Of a DNA stretch of 64,000 nucleotides, positions 53,935 through 63,108 are shown in pieces. A program made the translations under genes and the position numbers. The notes under the pieces were generated by a model. The model did not search any database. It saw only the letters and a program-made list of their open reading frames with translations, and was not told the origin of the DNA. Each line of letters starts with the position of its first letter. Positions within the stretch are counted from its first letter, which is position 1. Origin of the DNA: Bacillus sp. V2I10 (lineage in GTDB: Bacteria; Bacillota; Bacilli; Bacillales; Bacillaceae); NCBI RefSeq assembly GCF_030817055.1, contig NZ_JAUSYV010000001.1, forward strand, positions 2,752,001 to 2,816,000. Direction: 5' to 3'.

Positions 53935-55020
53935 ATGGCAATCTTAGTTACAGGCGGTGCAGGATACATAGGCTCACATACATGTGTTGAATTGTTAAAT
54001 GCTGGACATGACATAATTATTATTGATAATTTATCTAATTCAAAAAAAACTTCTCTAGACCGAATTAAAGAAATTACTGATAAAGATTTCAAATTTTACA
54101 ACTTAGATTTATTAGACAAACATGCTTTAGAATTTGTATTTATAGAAAATAAAATTGAAGCTGTAATTCATTTCGCAGGGCTTAAAGCTGTAGGAGAATC
54201 AGTAGAAATGCCGCTGCATTATTATCACAACAATATTACAGGTTCTGTTATTCTATTTGAATTGATGGAAAAGTTCGGAGTAAGAAACCTTGTATTCAGT
54301 TCATCAGCAACCGTTTACGGTACGCAAGAACAGGTTCCACTTACAGAGGAATTACCTCTTGAAGCAACCAATCCATATGGCAGAACCAAATTGATGATCG
54401 AGGAGATTTTGAGAGATATATATGTGTCAAACAATAAATGGAGCATAGCACTCCTGCGGTATTTTAATCCTGTTGGGGCTCATCCTAGTGGCCTAATAGG
54501 TGAAGATCCAAATGGTATTCCAAATAATTTAGTTCCTTACATTACACAAGTTGCAATAGGAAAGAGGAAAGAGATAAACGTCTTTGGTAATGATTATGAT
54601 ACCCATGATGGAACGGGAATAAGAGATTTTATTCACGTTGTTGATCTTGCAGCTGGTCATATAAAAGCACTTGAAAAGGTAATATCCTCTGTAGGTGTTA
54701 GTGCCTATAATCTTGGGACTGGTAAAGGGTATAGTGTATTGGAAATGATCCACGCATTTGAAAAAGTAATAGGTAAGAATATACCATACAAAATAATTGA
54801 CCGGAGATCAGGGGATATTGGAATTAGTTATGCGGATTCTACAAAAGCTCAAAAGGAGTTAGATTGGGTTGCAAAAAAAGGAATTGAAGAAATGTGTTGT
54901 GATTCTTGGCGTTGGCAGCTGAATAATCCAAATGGATATGAGGTTGACAATGAAAAACGAATAAGCTCTTTTTCATCAATTCCTGTTTCAGATAAGCAGA
55001 TAATAAAAACCACAGTATAG
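53935..55020 (+). CDS. galE: UDP-glucose 4-epimerase
   Basis: A 361-residue SDR enzyme that interconverts UDP-glucose and UDP-galactose. Motifs: VTGGAGYIGSHTCVELL (NAD site, residue 5 on), FAGLKAVGESVEMPLHYYHN, SSSATVYGTQEQVPLTE (catalytic Ser), and ATNPYGRTKLMIE (catalytic Tyr/Lys). The usual length is 330-340 residues; this one has a roughly 25-residue hydrophilic C-terminal extension. The ATG follows AGGAGGTAG. It should feed UDP-galactose to the eps glycosyltransferases. Confidence 0.95.
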   Translation: MAILVTGGAGYIGSHTCVELLNAGHDIIIIDNLSNSKKTSLDRIKEITDKDFKFYNLDLLDKHALEFVFIENKIEAVIHFAGLKAVGESVEMPLHYYHNNITGSVILFELMEKFGVRNLVFSSSATVYGTQEQVPLTEELPLEATNPYGRTKLMIEEILRDIYVSNNKWSIALLRYFNPVGAHPSGLIGEDPNGIPNNLVPYITQVAIGKRKEINVFGNDYDTHDGTGIRDFIHVVDLAAGHIKALEKVISSVGVSAYNLGTGKGYSVLEMIHAFEKVIGKNIPYKIIDRRSGDIGISYADSTKAQKELDWVAKKGIEEMCCDSWRWQLNNPNGYEVDNEKRISSFSSIPVSDKQIIKTTV

Positions 55021-55103
55021 CTAGAATTTAAAGTTGAAAATATATTAATTAATCCAGTAAAAAAGGTAAAAATTTGTTGATTTTAGTATAAAAGTAATGT
55101 AAT

Positions 55104-55160
55104 GTTCTTAATATAGAATATATTCAAATCCGCATAGTTTTTTCGTTCTTTAATAAGAAT
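55104..55160. promoter_or_regulatory. Two SinR-like boxes before the lasso peptide cluster
   Basis: GTTCTTAATATAGAAT (55104-55119) and GTTCTTTAATAAGAAT (55145-55160) are inverted repeats of the GTTCTT half-site, 41 bp apart. The second shares the TTCGTTCTT context with the box before galE. The rest of the 175-bp gap is AT-rich; TTGATT at 55077-55082 may be a -35, but no good -10 follows. Confidence 0.6.
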
Positions 55161-55195
55161 TTTTTGCTATTGAAAGGATTTGTAGGAGTGGGAAA

Positions 55196-57139
55196 ATGAG
55201 TGCAATAGTTGGAATTTATCATTTTGACGGTGAACCAATAAGAATTGAAGAATGTAAGAATGTAATGAAAACTATGCAAAAGTTTCCCGCAGATGATGTT
55301 CAGACATGGACTAATAAGAATTTATTTCTTGGCTGCCACGCACAATGGATCACACCTGAATCAGTTGGCGAAGTATTGCCTTACTATGATTATGAGTTAA
55401 AAATGGCAATTACTGCGGATGTCATTATTGACAACCGTATGGAACTATTTGATAGATTACAAGTCGCTAAATTTTTGAGAAAAGATATTACCGACAGCAA
55501 ATTAATATTGCTTGCATATGAAAAATGGGGAGAAGAAGCCCCAAAGTATTTAGTTGGTGATTTTGCCTTTATGATCTGGGATGAAAAGCGTCAATTGCTC
55601 TTTGGGGCTAGAGACTTTTCGGGTACTAGAACACTTTATTTCTACAATGATGGTTCAAAATTTGCGTTTAGTACAATTATTGAACCTCTTTTCTCCATCT
55701 CTAATATTAGTAAAAAACTGAATGACCAGTGGCTTGCTGAATTTATTGCAATACCTGTTACAACGGATTCCATTTCCACCGACACGACTGTTTATAACAA
55801 TATTAAGCAACTACCGCCTTCACATACAATTAAATTAGAAAATGGACGTTTATACCTAAGACAATATTCAAAATTTGATTATTCAGTTAAATTGAAATTA
55901 AAATCTAATGGAGAATATGAGGAAGCTTTTAAAGAAGTATTTAATACAGCAGTTGTTGATAGACTGCGGACTCATCGAAGTGTTGGGGCTCATCTTAGCG
56001 GAGGGTTAGATTCTGGCTCAGTGGTTAGCTTTGCAGCTAAAGCTTTGAAGGAGAAAAAGAAGAGATTACATACATTTAGTTACGTTCCAGTGGATGACTT
56101 TGTTGATTGGACACATAGATATAGAGTGGCTAATGAGAGACCGTTAATTGAATCGACGGTTAACTTTGTAGGTAACATTAATGACAAGTATTTAAGCTTT
56201 CCGGATACTAATCCATATTCTGAAATCGATGATTGGCTGCAAACTATGGAGATGCCTTATAAGTTTTTTGAAAACTCTTTTTGGCTAAAAGGAATTTATG
56301 AGCAAGCAAGTAGTCAGGGAGTTGGATTACTGCTAAATGGCCAAAGAGGCAATTGGACGATTTCTTTTGGTCCAGCTCTAGATTACTATGCCCGCTTGTT
56401 AAGGCAATTCAAATTTCCGAGCTTATACAAAGAAGTAAACTTATACAGTAAAAATATAGGTGTGAAAAAATCAAGAATTATGAAATTTGTATGTAGGAAA
56501 GCGTTTCCTGAAATTGCAAGACTCTCTAACTCGAAAAATCAAGAATGTTTTCCTATTTGGATAAATCCTGAATTTGCATCTCGTACTAAAATTTTCGAAA
56601 AACTGGAAGAGCAGGAAATCGATATTAGTGGGACAAATACGACTGATGCTTATCATATAAAAAATAATCAGTTTAATCAATTACATTTTTGGGGATTAAA
56701 CGGGACCATTGGCACCAAATTATCATTAAGACATTCATTATGGGAGCGCGATCCTACAAACGATATAAGGGTAGTTCAATTTTGTCTATCTGTTCCAGAT
56801 GAACAATTCGTTCAGAGGGGACTTGATCGGGCACTTGTCCGCAGAGCTACTAACGGACTATTGCCAGAAGATATAAGACTTAATCAAAGATCCCGTGGAG
56901 TACAAGGGGCTGATGGAGTTCATAGAATGATAAGCTCATGGAAAGTATTTATAGATGAACTCTACAACCTACTTAAAGATCCTAATGTTTCATCTTTTGT
57001 AAATAACGAACTATTGGCGAAATACATTAAGAGAATTGAAATGGACTACACACCTAGGCTTATCTTTGAATTTGAATTTAGAATTTTAATGCGAAGTTTA
57101 ATATTATATAGATTTTTAAATAAAATTGAAGGGAGGTGA
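55196..57139 (+). CDS. Lasso peptide macrolactam synthetase (asparagine synthetase-like cyclase)
   Basis: A 647-residue asparagine-synthetase homologue. The N-terminal glutaminase-like domain begins MSAIVGIYHF with Ser rather than Cys at position 2, so it has lost amidotransferase activity, as in lasso cyclases. The ATP-pyrophosphatase motif HLSGGLDSGS is at residues 266-275. It activates the side-chain carboxylate of core Asp9 and joins it to the core N-terminus. It is the first gene of the cluster and ends four bases before the precursor gene, as in the paeninodin cluster. Confidence 0.93.
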   Translation: MSAIVGIYHFDGEPIRIEECKNVMKTMQKFPADDVQTWTNKNLFLGCHAQWITPESVGEVLPYYDYELKMAITADVIIDNRMELFDRLQVAKFLRKDITDSKLILLAYEKWGEEAPKYLVGDFAFMIWDEKRQLLFGARDFSGTRTLYFYNDGSKFAFSTIIEPLFSISNISKKLNDQWLAEFIAIPVTTDSISTDTTVYNNIKQLPPSHTIKLENGRLYLRQYSKFDYSVKLKLKSNGEYEEAFKEVFNTAVVDRLRTHRSVGAHLSGGLDSGSVVSFAAKALKEKKKRLHTFSYVPVDDFVDWTHRYRVANERPLIESTVNFVGNINDKYLSFPDTNPYSEIDDWLQTMEMPYKFFENSFWLKGIYEQASSQGVGLLLNGQRGNWTISFGPALDYYARLLRQFKFPSLYKEVNLYSKNIGVKKSRIMKFVCRKAFPEIARLSNSKNQECFPIWINPEFASRTKIFEKLEEQEIDISGTNTTDAYHIKNNQFNQLHFWGLNGTIGTKLSLRHSLWERDPTNDIRVVQFCLSVPDEQFVQRGLDRALVRRATNGLLPEDIRLNQRSRGVQGADGVHRMISSWKVFIDELYNLLKDPNVSSFVNNELLAKYIKRIEMDYTPRLIFEFEFRILMRSLILYRFLNKIEGR

Positions 57140-57143
57140 TTAT

Positions 57144-57266
57144 ATGAAATCTTGGCAAACTCCAGAACTTGAGGTATTAGATGTTAGTTTGACAATGGCT
57201 GGACCAGGGATAAAAACACCTGATGCTGTTCAGCCCGACGTTGATGAGACGATCCATTATAGTTAA
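57144..57266 (+). CDS. Lasso peptide precursor, paeninodin-like
   Basis: A 40-residue peptide, ATG preceded by GGGAGGTGAT. The leader is residues 1-18, with WQTPELEVLDVSLTM matching the Y-x-x-P-x-L RRE-binding motif and Thr17 at the penultimate leader position. The core is residues 19-40: it starts Ala-Gly-Pro-Gly, has Asp at core position 9 for the Ala1-Asp9 isopeptide ring, a tail with several prolines and acidic residues, and ends His-Tyr-Ser. The terminal Ser is the residue phosphorylated in paeninodin. Relative to paeninodin as I recall it, core positions 5 and 6 (Ile-Lys) and several tail residues differ. Confidence 0.94.
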   Translation: MKSWQTPELEVLDVSLTMAGPGIKTPDAVQPDVDETIHYS

Positions 57267-57287
57267 TTATTTTAATGAAATTAAAAC

Positions 57288-57318
57288 GTACCCTTATACA
57301 TTTCTAGTATAGGGGTAC
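57288..57318 (+). terminator. Hairpin between precursor and maturation genes
   Basis: GTACCCTTATAC (57288-57299) pairs with GTATAGGGGTAC (57307-57318) over 12 bp with one G-U pair. No T-run follows, so it is likely to be a leaky attenuator or mRNA stabiliser that raises precursor over enzyme levels. Confidence 0.6.
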
Positions 57319-57370
57319 TTACAGATAATCTTTTCTACATGCTTTTAATACAAATTCGGGGGATGTTTTC

Positions 57371-58312
57371 TTGAATAAAATTCGATTGAAGACACAGCTG
57401 TACCATGCTTTTGGATTTAATATACAGTCGGATATAGATTTGCTGGAACTGCCTCTAATTAAAATAGAAGAGAATGAACCTCAAATAATAATAGAAATAT
57501 CAGATTTGACTTTGATTTGGAAAGAACTATCAGATGAAAACAAATCTTTTGTTATTAAAAAGGAATTTATCTTGTTCAAAATACAATCAGTTGGTATTTT
57601 TTTGGTGCAAAAAGGAAGAGAAATTCTCTATTCGCCCTTGGCGGATGCCGAAGATGATCTAATTCGTCTTTACCTGCTTGGAACATGCATGGGTGCAATA
57701 TTAATGCAAAGAAGAGTTTTACCATTGCACGGCAGTGCTATCGCAATCGACGGTAAAGCATACGCAATTATTGGTGACTCAGGAGCAGGCAAATCAACTC
57801 TGGCTTCTTCTTTAATAAATATGGGGTATCAACTTATCAGTGATGATGTCATTCCCGTAACTCTAAATGAAGAAAAACTTCCCTTAATAACTCCGGCTTA
57901 TCCTCAGCAAAAACTTTGGTTAGAAAGTCTCAATGAGTTTGGAATGAATGCAAATGGTTATAAACAGATTTTTAATAGAGAAACTAAATACGCAGTTCCA
58001 GTAAAAAATCAATTCGTTTCTCAGAAGCTTCAGCTTTCGGGGGTTTTTGAGTTAGTTAAATCGGACAATACAGAGATAATAGTAAACCCAATCCATAAAC
58101 TAAACAGTCTTCAAACTTTGTTCAAACATACATATCGTAATTTCTTTATCGCTCAAATGGGTTTGATGGAATGGCATTTTAATACAACTGTAGCAATGGC
58201 TGAGAAAATCAATTTATACCAGCTTAGCAGGCCAACTAACCGTTTCACTTCACATGAACTGGCTGAAGAAATAATAAATGCTATCAAAGAGGAGGAAATT
58301 TTGTATGGATAA
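57371..58312 (+). CDS. Lasso peptide C-terminal kinase (HPr-kinase-like)
   Basis: A 313-residue protein with a Walker A motif GDSGAGKSTL (from residue 135) and the following GYQLISDDVIPV, both as in HPr kinases. In paeninodin the homologue PadeK phosphorylates the side chain of the C-terminal serine; the precursor here ends in Ser, consistent with the same reaction. TTG at 57371 follows GGGGGATG. The stop overlaps the RRE gene. Confidence 0.88.
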   Translation: MNKIRLKTQLYHAFGFNIQSDIDLLELPLIKIEENEPQIIIEISDLTLIWKELSDENKSFVIKKEFILFKIQSVGIFLVQKGREILYSPLADAEDDLIRLYLLGTCMGAILMQRRVLPLHGSAIAIDGKAYAIIGDSGAGKSTLASSLINMGYQLISDDVIPVTLNEEKLPLITPAYPQQKLWLESLNEFGMNANGYKQIFNRETKYAVPVKNQFVSQKLQLSGVFELVKSDNTEIIVNPIHKLNSLQTLFKHTYRNFFIAQMGLMEWHFNTTVAMAEKINLYQLSRPTNRFTSHELAEEIINAIKEEEILYG

Positions 58313-58604
58313 CGCAGTAATCTCTTTAACAAATTCTATTGTAAGCCAAGGAGAAGGAAACATCGTAAGTGATATGAACGGGGAAAAAGTGATGCTCAGT
58401 ATAAGTAATGGAAAATACTATAATCTAGGTGAAATGGGTAGTGTGATTTGGGATCTTATAGAAAGCCCTATAAACTTTAATCAATTAATCGAAAGTTTGC
58501 TTTCACAATATCAAGTTGAAAGAGATGAGTGTCAGAAACAGGTACTTTCTTTTTTAGAGTCCTTAAATAAAGAAAAATTAATTAAATTAGAAAAAGATAT
58601 CTAG
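58305..58604 (+). CDS. Lasso peptide RRE protein (PqqD-like, B1)
   Basis: A 99-residue PqqD-fold recognition element: GEKVMLSISNGKYYNLGEMG, then VIWDLIESP, a pattern of this family. It binds the leader and delivers the precursor to the protease and cyclase. ATG 58305 follows AAGAGGAGG and lies within the end of the kinase gene. Confidence 0.9.
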   Translation: MDNAVISLTNSIVSQGEGNIVSDMNGEKVMLSISNGKYYNLGEMGSVIWDLIESPINFNQLIESLLSQYQVERDECQKQVLSFLESLNKEKLIKLEKDI

Positions 58605-58642
58605 TGTAGTGGGATCTATTTTATGTAAGGGATAGTGAGATC

Positions 58643-59104
58643 TTGAATAAATTAGTACTGCTTCATTCAATGGATTTGAAGACTAAATTACTTTTGGCAG
58701 AATCTTTTTTTTACTTAGGACTTGGTCGATATCTTAAAAGCATACCTTTTTCAAAAGTAGCTCCTTCGTTGGGGCAGCATATGGAAGAGACAGCGTATGA
58801 AACTATTAATTTTAACAAAAAAACTATAGCCAGTGTCTCTCAAGCAATTAATATAATGAGCAAATATACATTTTGGGAAAGCCAATGTCTTGTAAAAGCT
58901 ATTGCAGCAATGAAAATGCTGGAGAAGCGTAACATCGAAAGCACTTTATATTTGGGAACAGCAAGAGATGAGTCAGGGGAACTTGTAGCTCATGCTTGGC
59001 TGCGAAGTGGACCATATTTTGTCACGGGTTCAGAAGGTAAGGAGAATTATACGGTTGTTGGCAAATTTGCTAAGAAAATTGGAGGATTAGAGAATGAGAC
59101 TTAA
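58643..59104 (+). CDS. Lasso peptide leader protease (B2, transglutaminase-like)
   Basis: A 153-residue transglutaminase-like cysteine protease that removes the leader. The catalytic Cys82 is in ESQCLVKAIAAMKML and His117 in VAHAWLRSG. The third catalytic residue is usually an Asp about twelve residues after the His; here that stretch reads PYFVTGSEG with no Asp. The TTG start is chosen from context. It overlaps the next gene by 11 bp. Confidence 0.88.
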   Translation: MNKLVLLHSMDLKTKLLLAESFFYLGLGRYLKSIPFSKVAPSLGQHMEETAYETINFNKKTIASVSQAINIMSKYTFWESQCLVKAIAAMKMLEKRNIESTLYLGTARDESGELVAHAWLRSGPYFVTGSEGKENYTVVGKFAKKIGGLENET

Positions 59105-60287
59105 TTTAGCAAAGGTGCCTAGAGAATTAAAGATCATTTTCGAACTTTTAAAAGACGAAAGTATTGAAAACTTAGTTGAAAAAAGCAGGTATTTGTTTAC
59201 TAAGATTGATTGGACTCTATTTTTAAAATTAAGTATACATCATCGTGTTTATACAATGATTTATCCCCGCTTAAAACAGCTTCCTGAAGACATAATCCCA
59301 TCAAACGTTATTCAATATCTGGCTGACAAATACAGGAATAATACATTCAAAATGCTTTTCTTAAGTGCAGAAATGGAGCAGCTGAGCAAGAAACTTTCAG
59401 AACACCAGATACGTGTTCTTTTTTTAAAAGGGCCAGTAATTGCCCACGATTTATACGGAGATATATCTCTCCGGACTTCTAGTGATCTGGATTTTCTCGT
59501 TCCTTTTGAAAAACTTGAAAGAACAGAAGAACTTTTGAAAACCCTTGGGTATGAAAAAGATGAATATATACATTCTGTGCTGGGCGATTGGAAGTGGAGA
59601 CATCATCATTTTACTTATTTTCATCCTGTCAAAAAAACTAAAGCTGAAGTTCATTGGCGATTGAATCCTGGACCTGGCCTTGAACCTCATTTTGAAGATC
59701 TATGGAAGGAAAGGCGTAAAAGTGAACTGACATCTTCACCAATTTACTTTTTAGGAAAAGAAGACTTATTTTTGTTTCTGGTGTCGCACGGAGCAAGGCA
59801 TGGATGGTCAAGATTAAGGTGGCTGTCAGATATTCAGCATATGATGGGGCAGGATATAGACTGGAATAAAATACAGGTATTGCTAAAAAAGCACCATTTC
59901 ATTAATCAAGGTTCACAAGCTTTGGTTTTAGCATCGGAATTGTTAAATGCAGACGTTAAAACCAATATGACACATATGGTGGAAAATAAAAAATCAAGAG
60001 GACTCGCTCAGGAGGCAATTTTTTATTTTGAAAGAATGGTTAACTTACATACTGATCCTGTGCCTGATGAGATCTGGAAATATCATGCAAAACATTTATT
60101 TAGTTTAATGTCGCCAAAACAAAAATTACTCTTTTTATTTAGTTGCATTCATCCTTTGCCAGAGGACGCTGAAACACTCCGGTTGCCAAATCGACTTCAT
60201 TTTTTGTATTTTCCTTTACGCCCCTTTTTATGGGCATGGAGGAAAACGAAAAGAGAAACAAGATACCTTAGGGGGCAAAAATCTTGA
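59094..60287 (+). CDS. Nucleotidyltransferase-fold tailoring enzyme of the lasso cluster
   Basis: A 397-residue protein of the uncharacterised nucleotidyltransferase family (PF14907-like): VLFLKGPVIAHDLYGDISLR, then the metal-binding SSDLDFLVPFEKLER. In the related pseudomycoidin cluster, the homologue PsmN, as I recall, attaches hexoses to the phosphorylated C-terminal residue. A similar glycosylation of the kinase product is plausible here. It overlaps the transporter gene by four bases. Confidence 0.82.
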   Translation: MRLNLAKVPRELKIIFELLKDESIENLVEKSRYLFTKIDWTLFLKLSIHHRVYTMIYPRLKQLPEDIIPSNVIQYLADKYRNNTFKMLFLSAEMEQLSKKLSEHQIRVLFLKGPVIAHDLYGDISLRTSSDLDFLVPFEKLERTEELLKTLGYEKDEYIHSVLGDWKWRHHHFTYFHPVKKTKAEVHWRLNPGPGLEPHFEDLWKERRKSELTSSPIYFLGKEDLFLFLVSHGARHGWSRLRWLSDIQHMMGQDIDWNKIQVLLKKHHFINQGSQALVLASELLNADVKTNMTHMVENKKSRGLAQEAIFYFERMVNLHTDPVPDEIWKYHAKHLFSLMSPKQKLLFLFSCIHPLPEDAETLRLPNRLHFLYFPLRPFLWAWRKTKRETRYLRGQKS

Positions 60288-62083
60288 ATCTAATCTTGTA
60301 TTTTCTGAAGCAAATACAATCTTATGCTGGGAAAAGACTATATATAAACTTATTAGCTACTGTGTTTATAAGTTTATTAGATGGTGTAGGTATTTTATTG
60401 CTTATTCCCATGATAAGCATTACTGGCATTATCGATTTTAATGTGGGGAATACCCCTTTTAACGAGATTTTCTCTTTTTTTGACCGTATTCCAAGCAGTG
60501 TCGGTCTGCCTTTCATTCTATTAATTTTTGTTCTTATCGTGATCTTACAAAATATTTTACATCGTTACATAACGATTCAGAACATAAAAATCCAGCATGG
60601 TTTTTTTCGCCACTTGCGAGTAAACACGTATCATTCTTTGCTCCACGCAAACTGGGCTTTTTTTATAAAAAATAGAAAATCCGACTTAATCAATTTATTA
60701 ACAACTGAAGTTGCCCGTTCTAGCGCCGGAACTCATTCGCTGCTGCTGTTTTTGGCATCTCTAATTTTTACTGTTATTCAAATCGGTCTAGCCTTCTTTC
60801 TTTCTCCCAGTATTACGTTTTTCTTATTGCTTTGCGGGGCTTTTATTGTCTTTCTAAACAGGGAATTTTTAAAGATGTCACTAGCTTTAGGGAAAAAAAA
60901 TTATTCTCTAGGGAAAGAATACCTTGCTGGAATTACCGACCAAATTAATGGTATTAAGGATATTAAAAGCAATACTCTTGAAAAATCCAAAATGAATTGG
61001 TTTCTAAATGTTACTAAAGGAATGCAAGATGAACAGATTGAATACACCACATTAAGGACTATGTCCCAACTCTATTACAAAGTGGCTTCTTCTGTACTTA
61101 TAGCTGTGTTTATTTTCATTGCAGCAAACATGTTTCATGCACAGGCGGGGGAATTAATGCTGATTATTGTGATCTTTTCAAGATTATGGCCAAGAGTTGC
61201 AGGTATTCAAAGTTCTTTAGAGCAGATTGCTACTATGCTTCCCTCATTTCATGCTGTGAAGAATCTACAAAATGAATCCAGAATAGCTGTTGAATTCAAA
61301 GAATCTGAGAACCTTTCAATTAGTCCTATTCAAATCAAGAAAGAAATTGAATGTAAAAGTGTATATTTCCGTTATTCTCAAAAACCCTTAGATTCCTATG
61401 CATTAGAAGATATCAATCTTGTTATACCTTCGAATAAAATGACAGCATTCGTCGGAAGATCTGGCGCAGGAAAGAGTACATTAATAGATATTTTGATGGG
61501 ATTAAATCTTCCAGAAAAAGGTCAAGTATTAATAGACGGTAAACCTCTGACGAGTGAAAACCTGCTTTCAATGCGTAAAGCTGTTAGTTACGTGCCGCAA
61601 GATCCATTTCTATTCAATGCGAGTATTAAAGAAAATCTTCTAATGGTTGTATCTGATGCTACAGATGAAGAAATATGGAGAGCATTAGAATTCTCATCAG
61701 CTGCTGAATTTGTTAGAAAACTGCCCAATGGATTAGAAACATTAATTGGAGATAGGGGTATTCGTTTATCAGGTGGGGAGAGACAGCGAATTGTCCTATC
61801 CAGAGCAATATTACGGAAGCCTTCTATACTTGTTTTAGATGAAGCTACAAGTGCTTTAGATAATGAAAACGAAGCAAATATTCAAAGAGCATTAGAAAGG
61901 CTTAAAGGAAGTATGACAATCATTGTCATTGCTCATCGACTGTCAACAATAAGAAACGCAGATCAGGTAATTGTCTTAGATCAAGGGAATGTCATTCAAA
62001 AAGGTGAGTTTGGTCAGCTGGCGAAAGATAAGAAAAATCTTTTTGGGAAATTATTAAACAATCAAAAAGATGCAAGTCTTTAA
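60284..62083 (+). CDS. ABC transporter, lasso peptide exporter/immunity (D)
   Basis: A 599-residue half-transporter: an N-terminal six-helix membrane domain (residues 1-330), then an ATPase with Walker A GRSGAGKST (391-399), signature LSGGERQRI and Walker B VLDEATSALD. In lasso clusters this protein exports the mature peptide and confers self-immunity. It is the last gene of the operon. Confidence 0.92.
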   Translation: MNLILYFLKQIQSYAGKRLYINLLATVFISLLDGVGILLLIPMISITGIIDFNVGNTPFNEIFSFFDRIPSSVGLPFILLIFVLIVILQNILHRYITIQNIKIQHGFFRHLRVNTYHSLLHANWAFFIKNRKSDLINLLTTEVARSSAGTHSLLLFLASLIFTVIQIGLAFFLSPSITFFLLLCGAFIVFLNREFLKMSLALGKKNYSLGKEYLAGITDQINGIKDIKSNTLEKSKMNWFLNVTKGMQDEQIEYTTLRTMSQLYYKVASSVLIAVFIFIAANMFHAQAGELMLIIVIFSRLWPRVAGIQSSLEQIATMLPSFHAVKNLQNESRIAVEFKESENLSISPIQIKKEIECKSVYFRYSQKPLDSYALEDINLVIPSNKMTAFVGRSGAGKSTLIDILMGLNLPEKGQVLIDGKPLTSENLLSMRKAVSYVPQDPFLFNASIKENLLMVVSDATDEEIWRALEFSSAAEFVRKLPNGLETLIGDRGIRLSGGERQRIVLSRAILRKPSILVLDEATSALDNENEANIQRALERLKGSMTIIVIAHRLSTIRNADQVIVLDQGNVIQKGEFGQLAKDKKNLFGKLLNNQKDASL

Positions 62084-62107
62084 CGTCAAATAGATGAAAG
62101 ATAACGT

Positions 62108-62142
62108 TAAAAGCCACTATAAATCTTTTATAGTGGCTTTTA
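62108..62142. terminator. Bidirectional terminator between the lasso cluster and the reverse genes
   Basis: A perfect 16-bp repeat (62108-62123 and 62127-62142) with a three-base loop is flanked by T- and A-rich sequence. Confidence 0.92.
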
Positions 62143-62143
62143 T

Positions 62144-63094
62144 TTATATTCTGTTATCAACACTAAACAATAAGTAATCCACAAGATCCAAATAAACCCT
62201 CAAACTCCGATACTCCCGATCCCTAATCTTCTCATATTCCCACCACTTACCGTAATTCTCTGGTACCGAGAGTTGTTCAGGATATATTATTTCATCAAAC
62301 ACCCTATAAACGATTTTCAACGTTCTCTGAACTCTTTTCAAAGTTTTATCTTTCTTTGCCTGGTTAAACAGAGATTCAAAGCAAATCTTATTATCCAAAA
62401 TATACACCGTTTGAATCACATCAATAAAATGCCTCAGGGAATCTAAATTATGACGCCATGCATGAAGCACAATCATATAAAAAGCATGCTGGTGGGAGAG
62501 TTCTTTAATATGTTGATAAGCCATTATAGGAACCGCATCATTCCAAAACTCAATAATGTCCAGATCTGAGGTATTTTCTTTTAATAGGTTCCAATGTATT
62601 TCGACTCTTAATGGAATGGAAGAACCAGGCAAATCCAATCTGTAGCAGCAGTGAAAGTGATCTTTAGGACCCTCATCTTCATAGATGAATCCTCGATTTC
62701 TTAGTAATTCATCAACCGTTTGTTTGTCCTTTTGATGGATCAGTAAGTCAATATCAGAAGTAGATCTTGCTGCGATATGGCCAAAGTATTTTTCCGCAAA
62801 ATAGACACCTTTTAAAGGGATGGTGTCTATTTTTTGAGTTTCAAATAATTTTAATATCTTTTCCATTTGTACTTTAATAAAAAGGTTTTGAAGCAAGATT
62901 TGATCTGTTGCTTTCTTTAAGTAGTCAGTGAAAAAAGCAGGTGTTTCATTAAGACGGTCATGTTGTTTTAATAGGTAATAAACTTGAGATTCAATTGAAA
63001 AGTGATGGATGTCTTCTATTAAATATTGATAATCACTTTCCTTTTCTGGTAATTTAGTTTGATTATATATTGATTGTAAAAAGTGTATGATCAT
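62144..63094 (-). CDS. Second nucleotidyltransferase family protein
   Basis: A 316-residue protein with the same fold pattern as the lasso-cluster gene at 59.1 kb: IDTIPLKGVYFAEKYFGHIA, then ARSTSDIDLLIHQKD. It lies 14 bp downstream of an ABC transporter gene on the same strand, so the order exporter, nucleotidyltransferase is the reverse of the order at 59-62 kb. It may be the last gene of another RiPP cluster outside the window. No biochemical function is known to me. Confidence 0.8.
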   Translation of the reverse strand: MIIHFLQSIYNQTKLPEKESDYQYLIEDIHHFSIESQVYYLLKQHDRLNETPAFFTDYLKKATDQILLQNLFIKVQMEKILKLFETQKIDTIPLKGVYFAEKYFGHIAARSTSDIDLLIHQKDKQTVDELLRNRGFIYEDEGPKDHFHCCYRLDLPGSSIPLRVEIHWNLLKENTSDLDIIEFWNDAVPIMAYQHIKELSHQHAFYMIVLHAWRHNLDSLRHFIDVIQTVYILDNKICFESLFNQAKKDKTLKRVQRTLKIVYRVFDEIIYPEQLSVPENYGKWWEYEKIRDREYRSLRVYLDLVDYLLFSVDNRI

Positions 63095-63108
63095 CTTTCA
63101 TCCATCCC

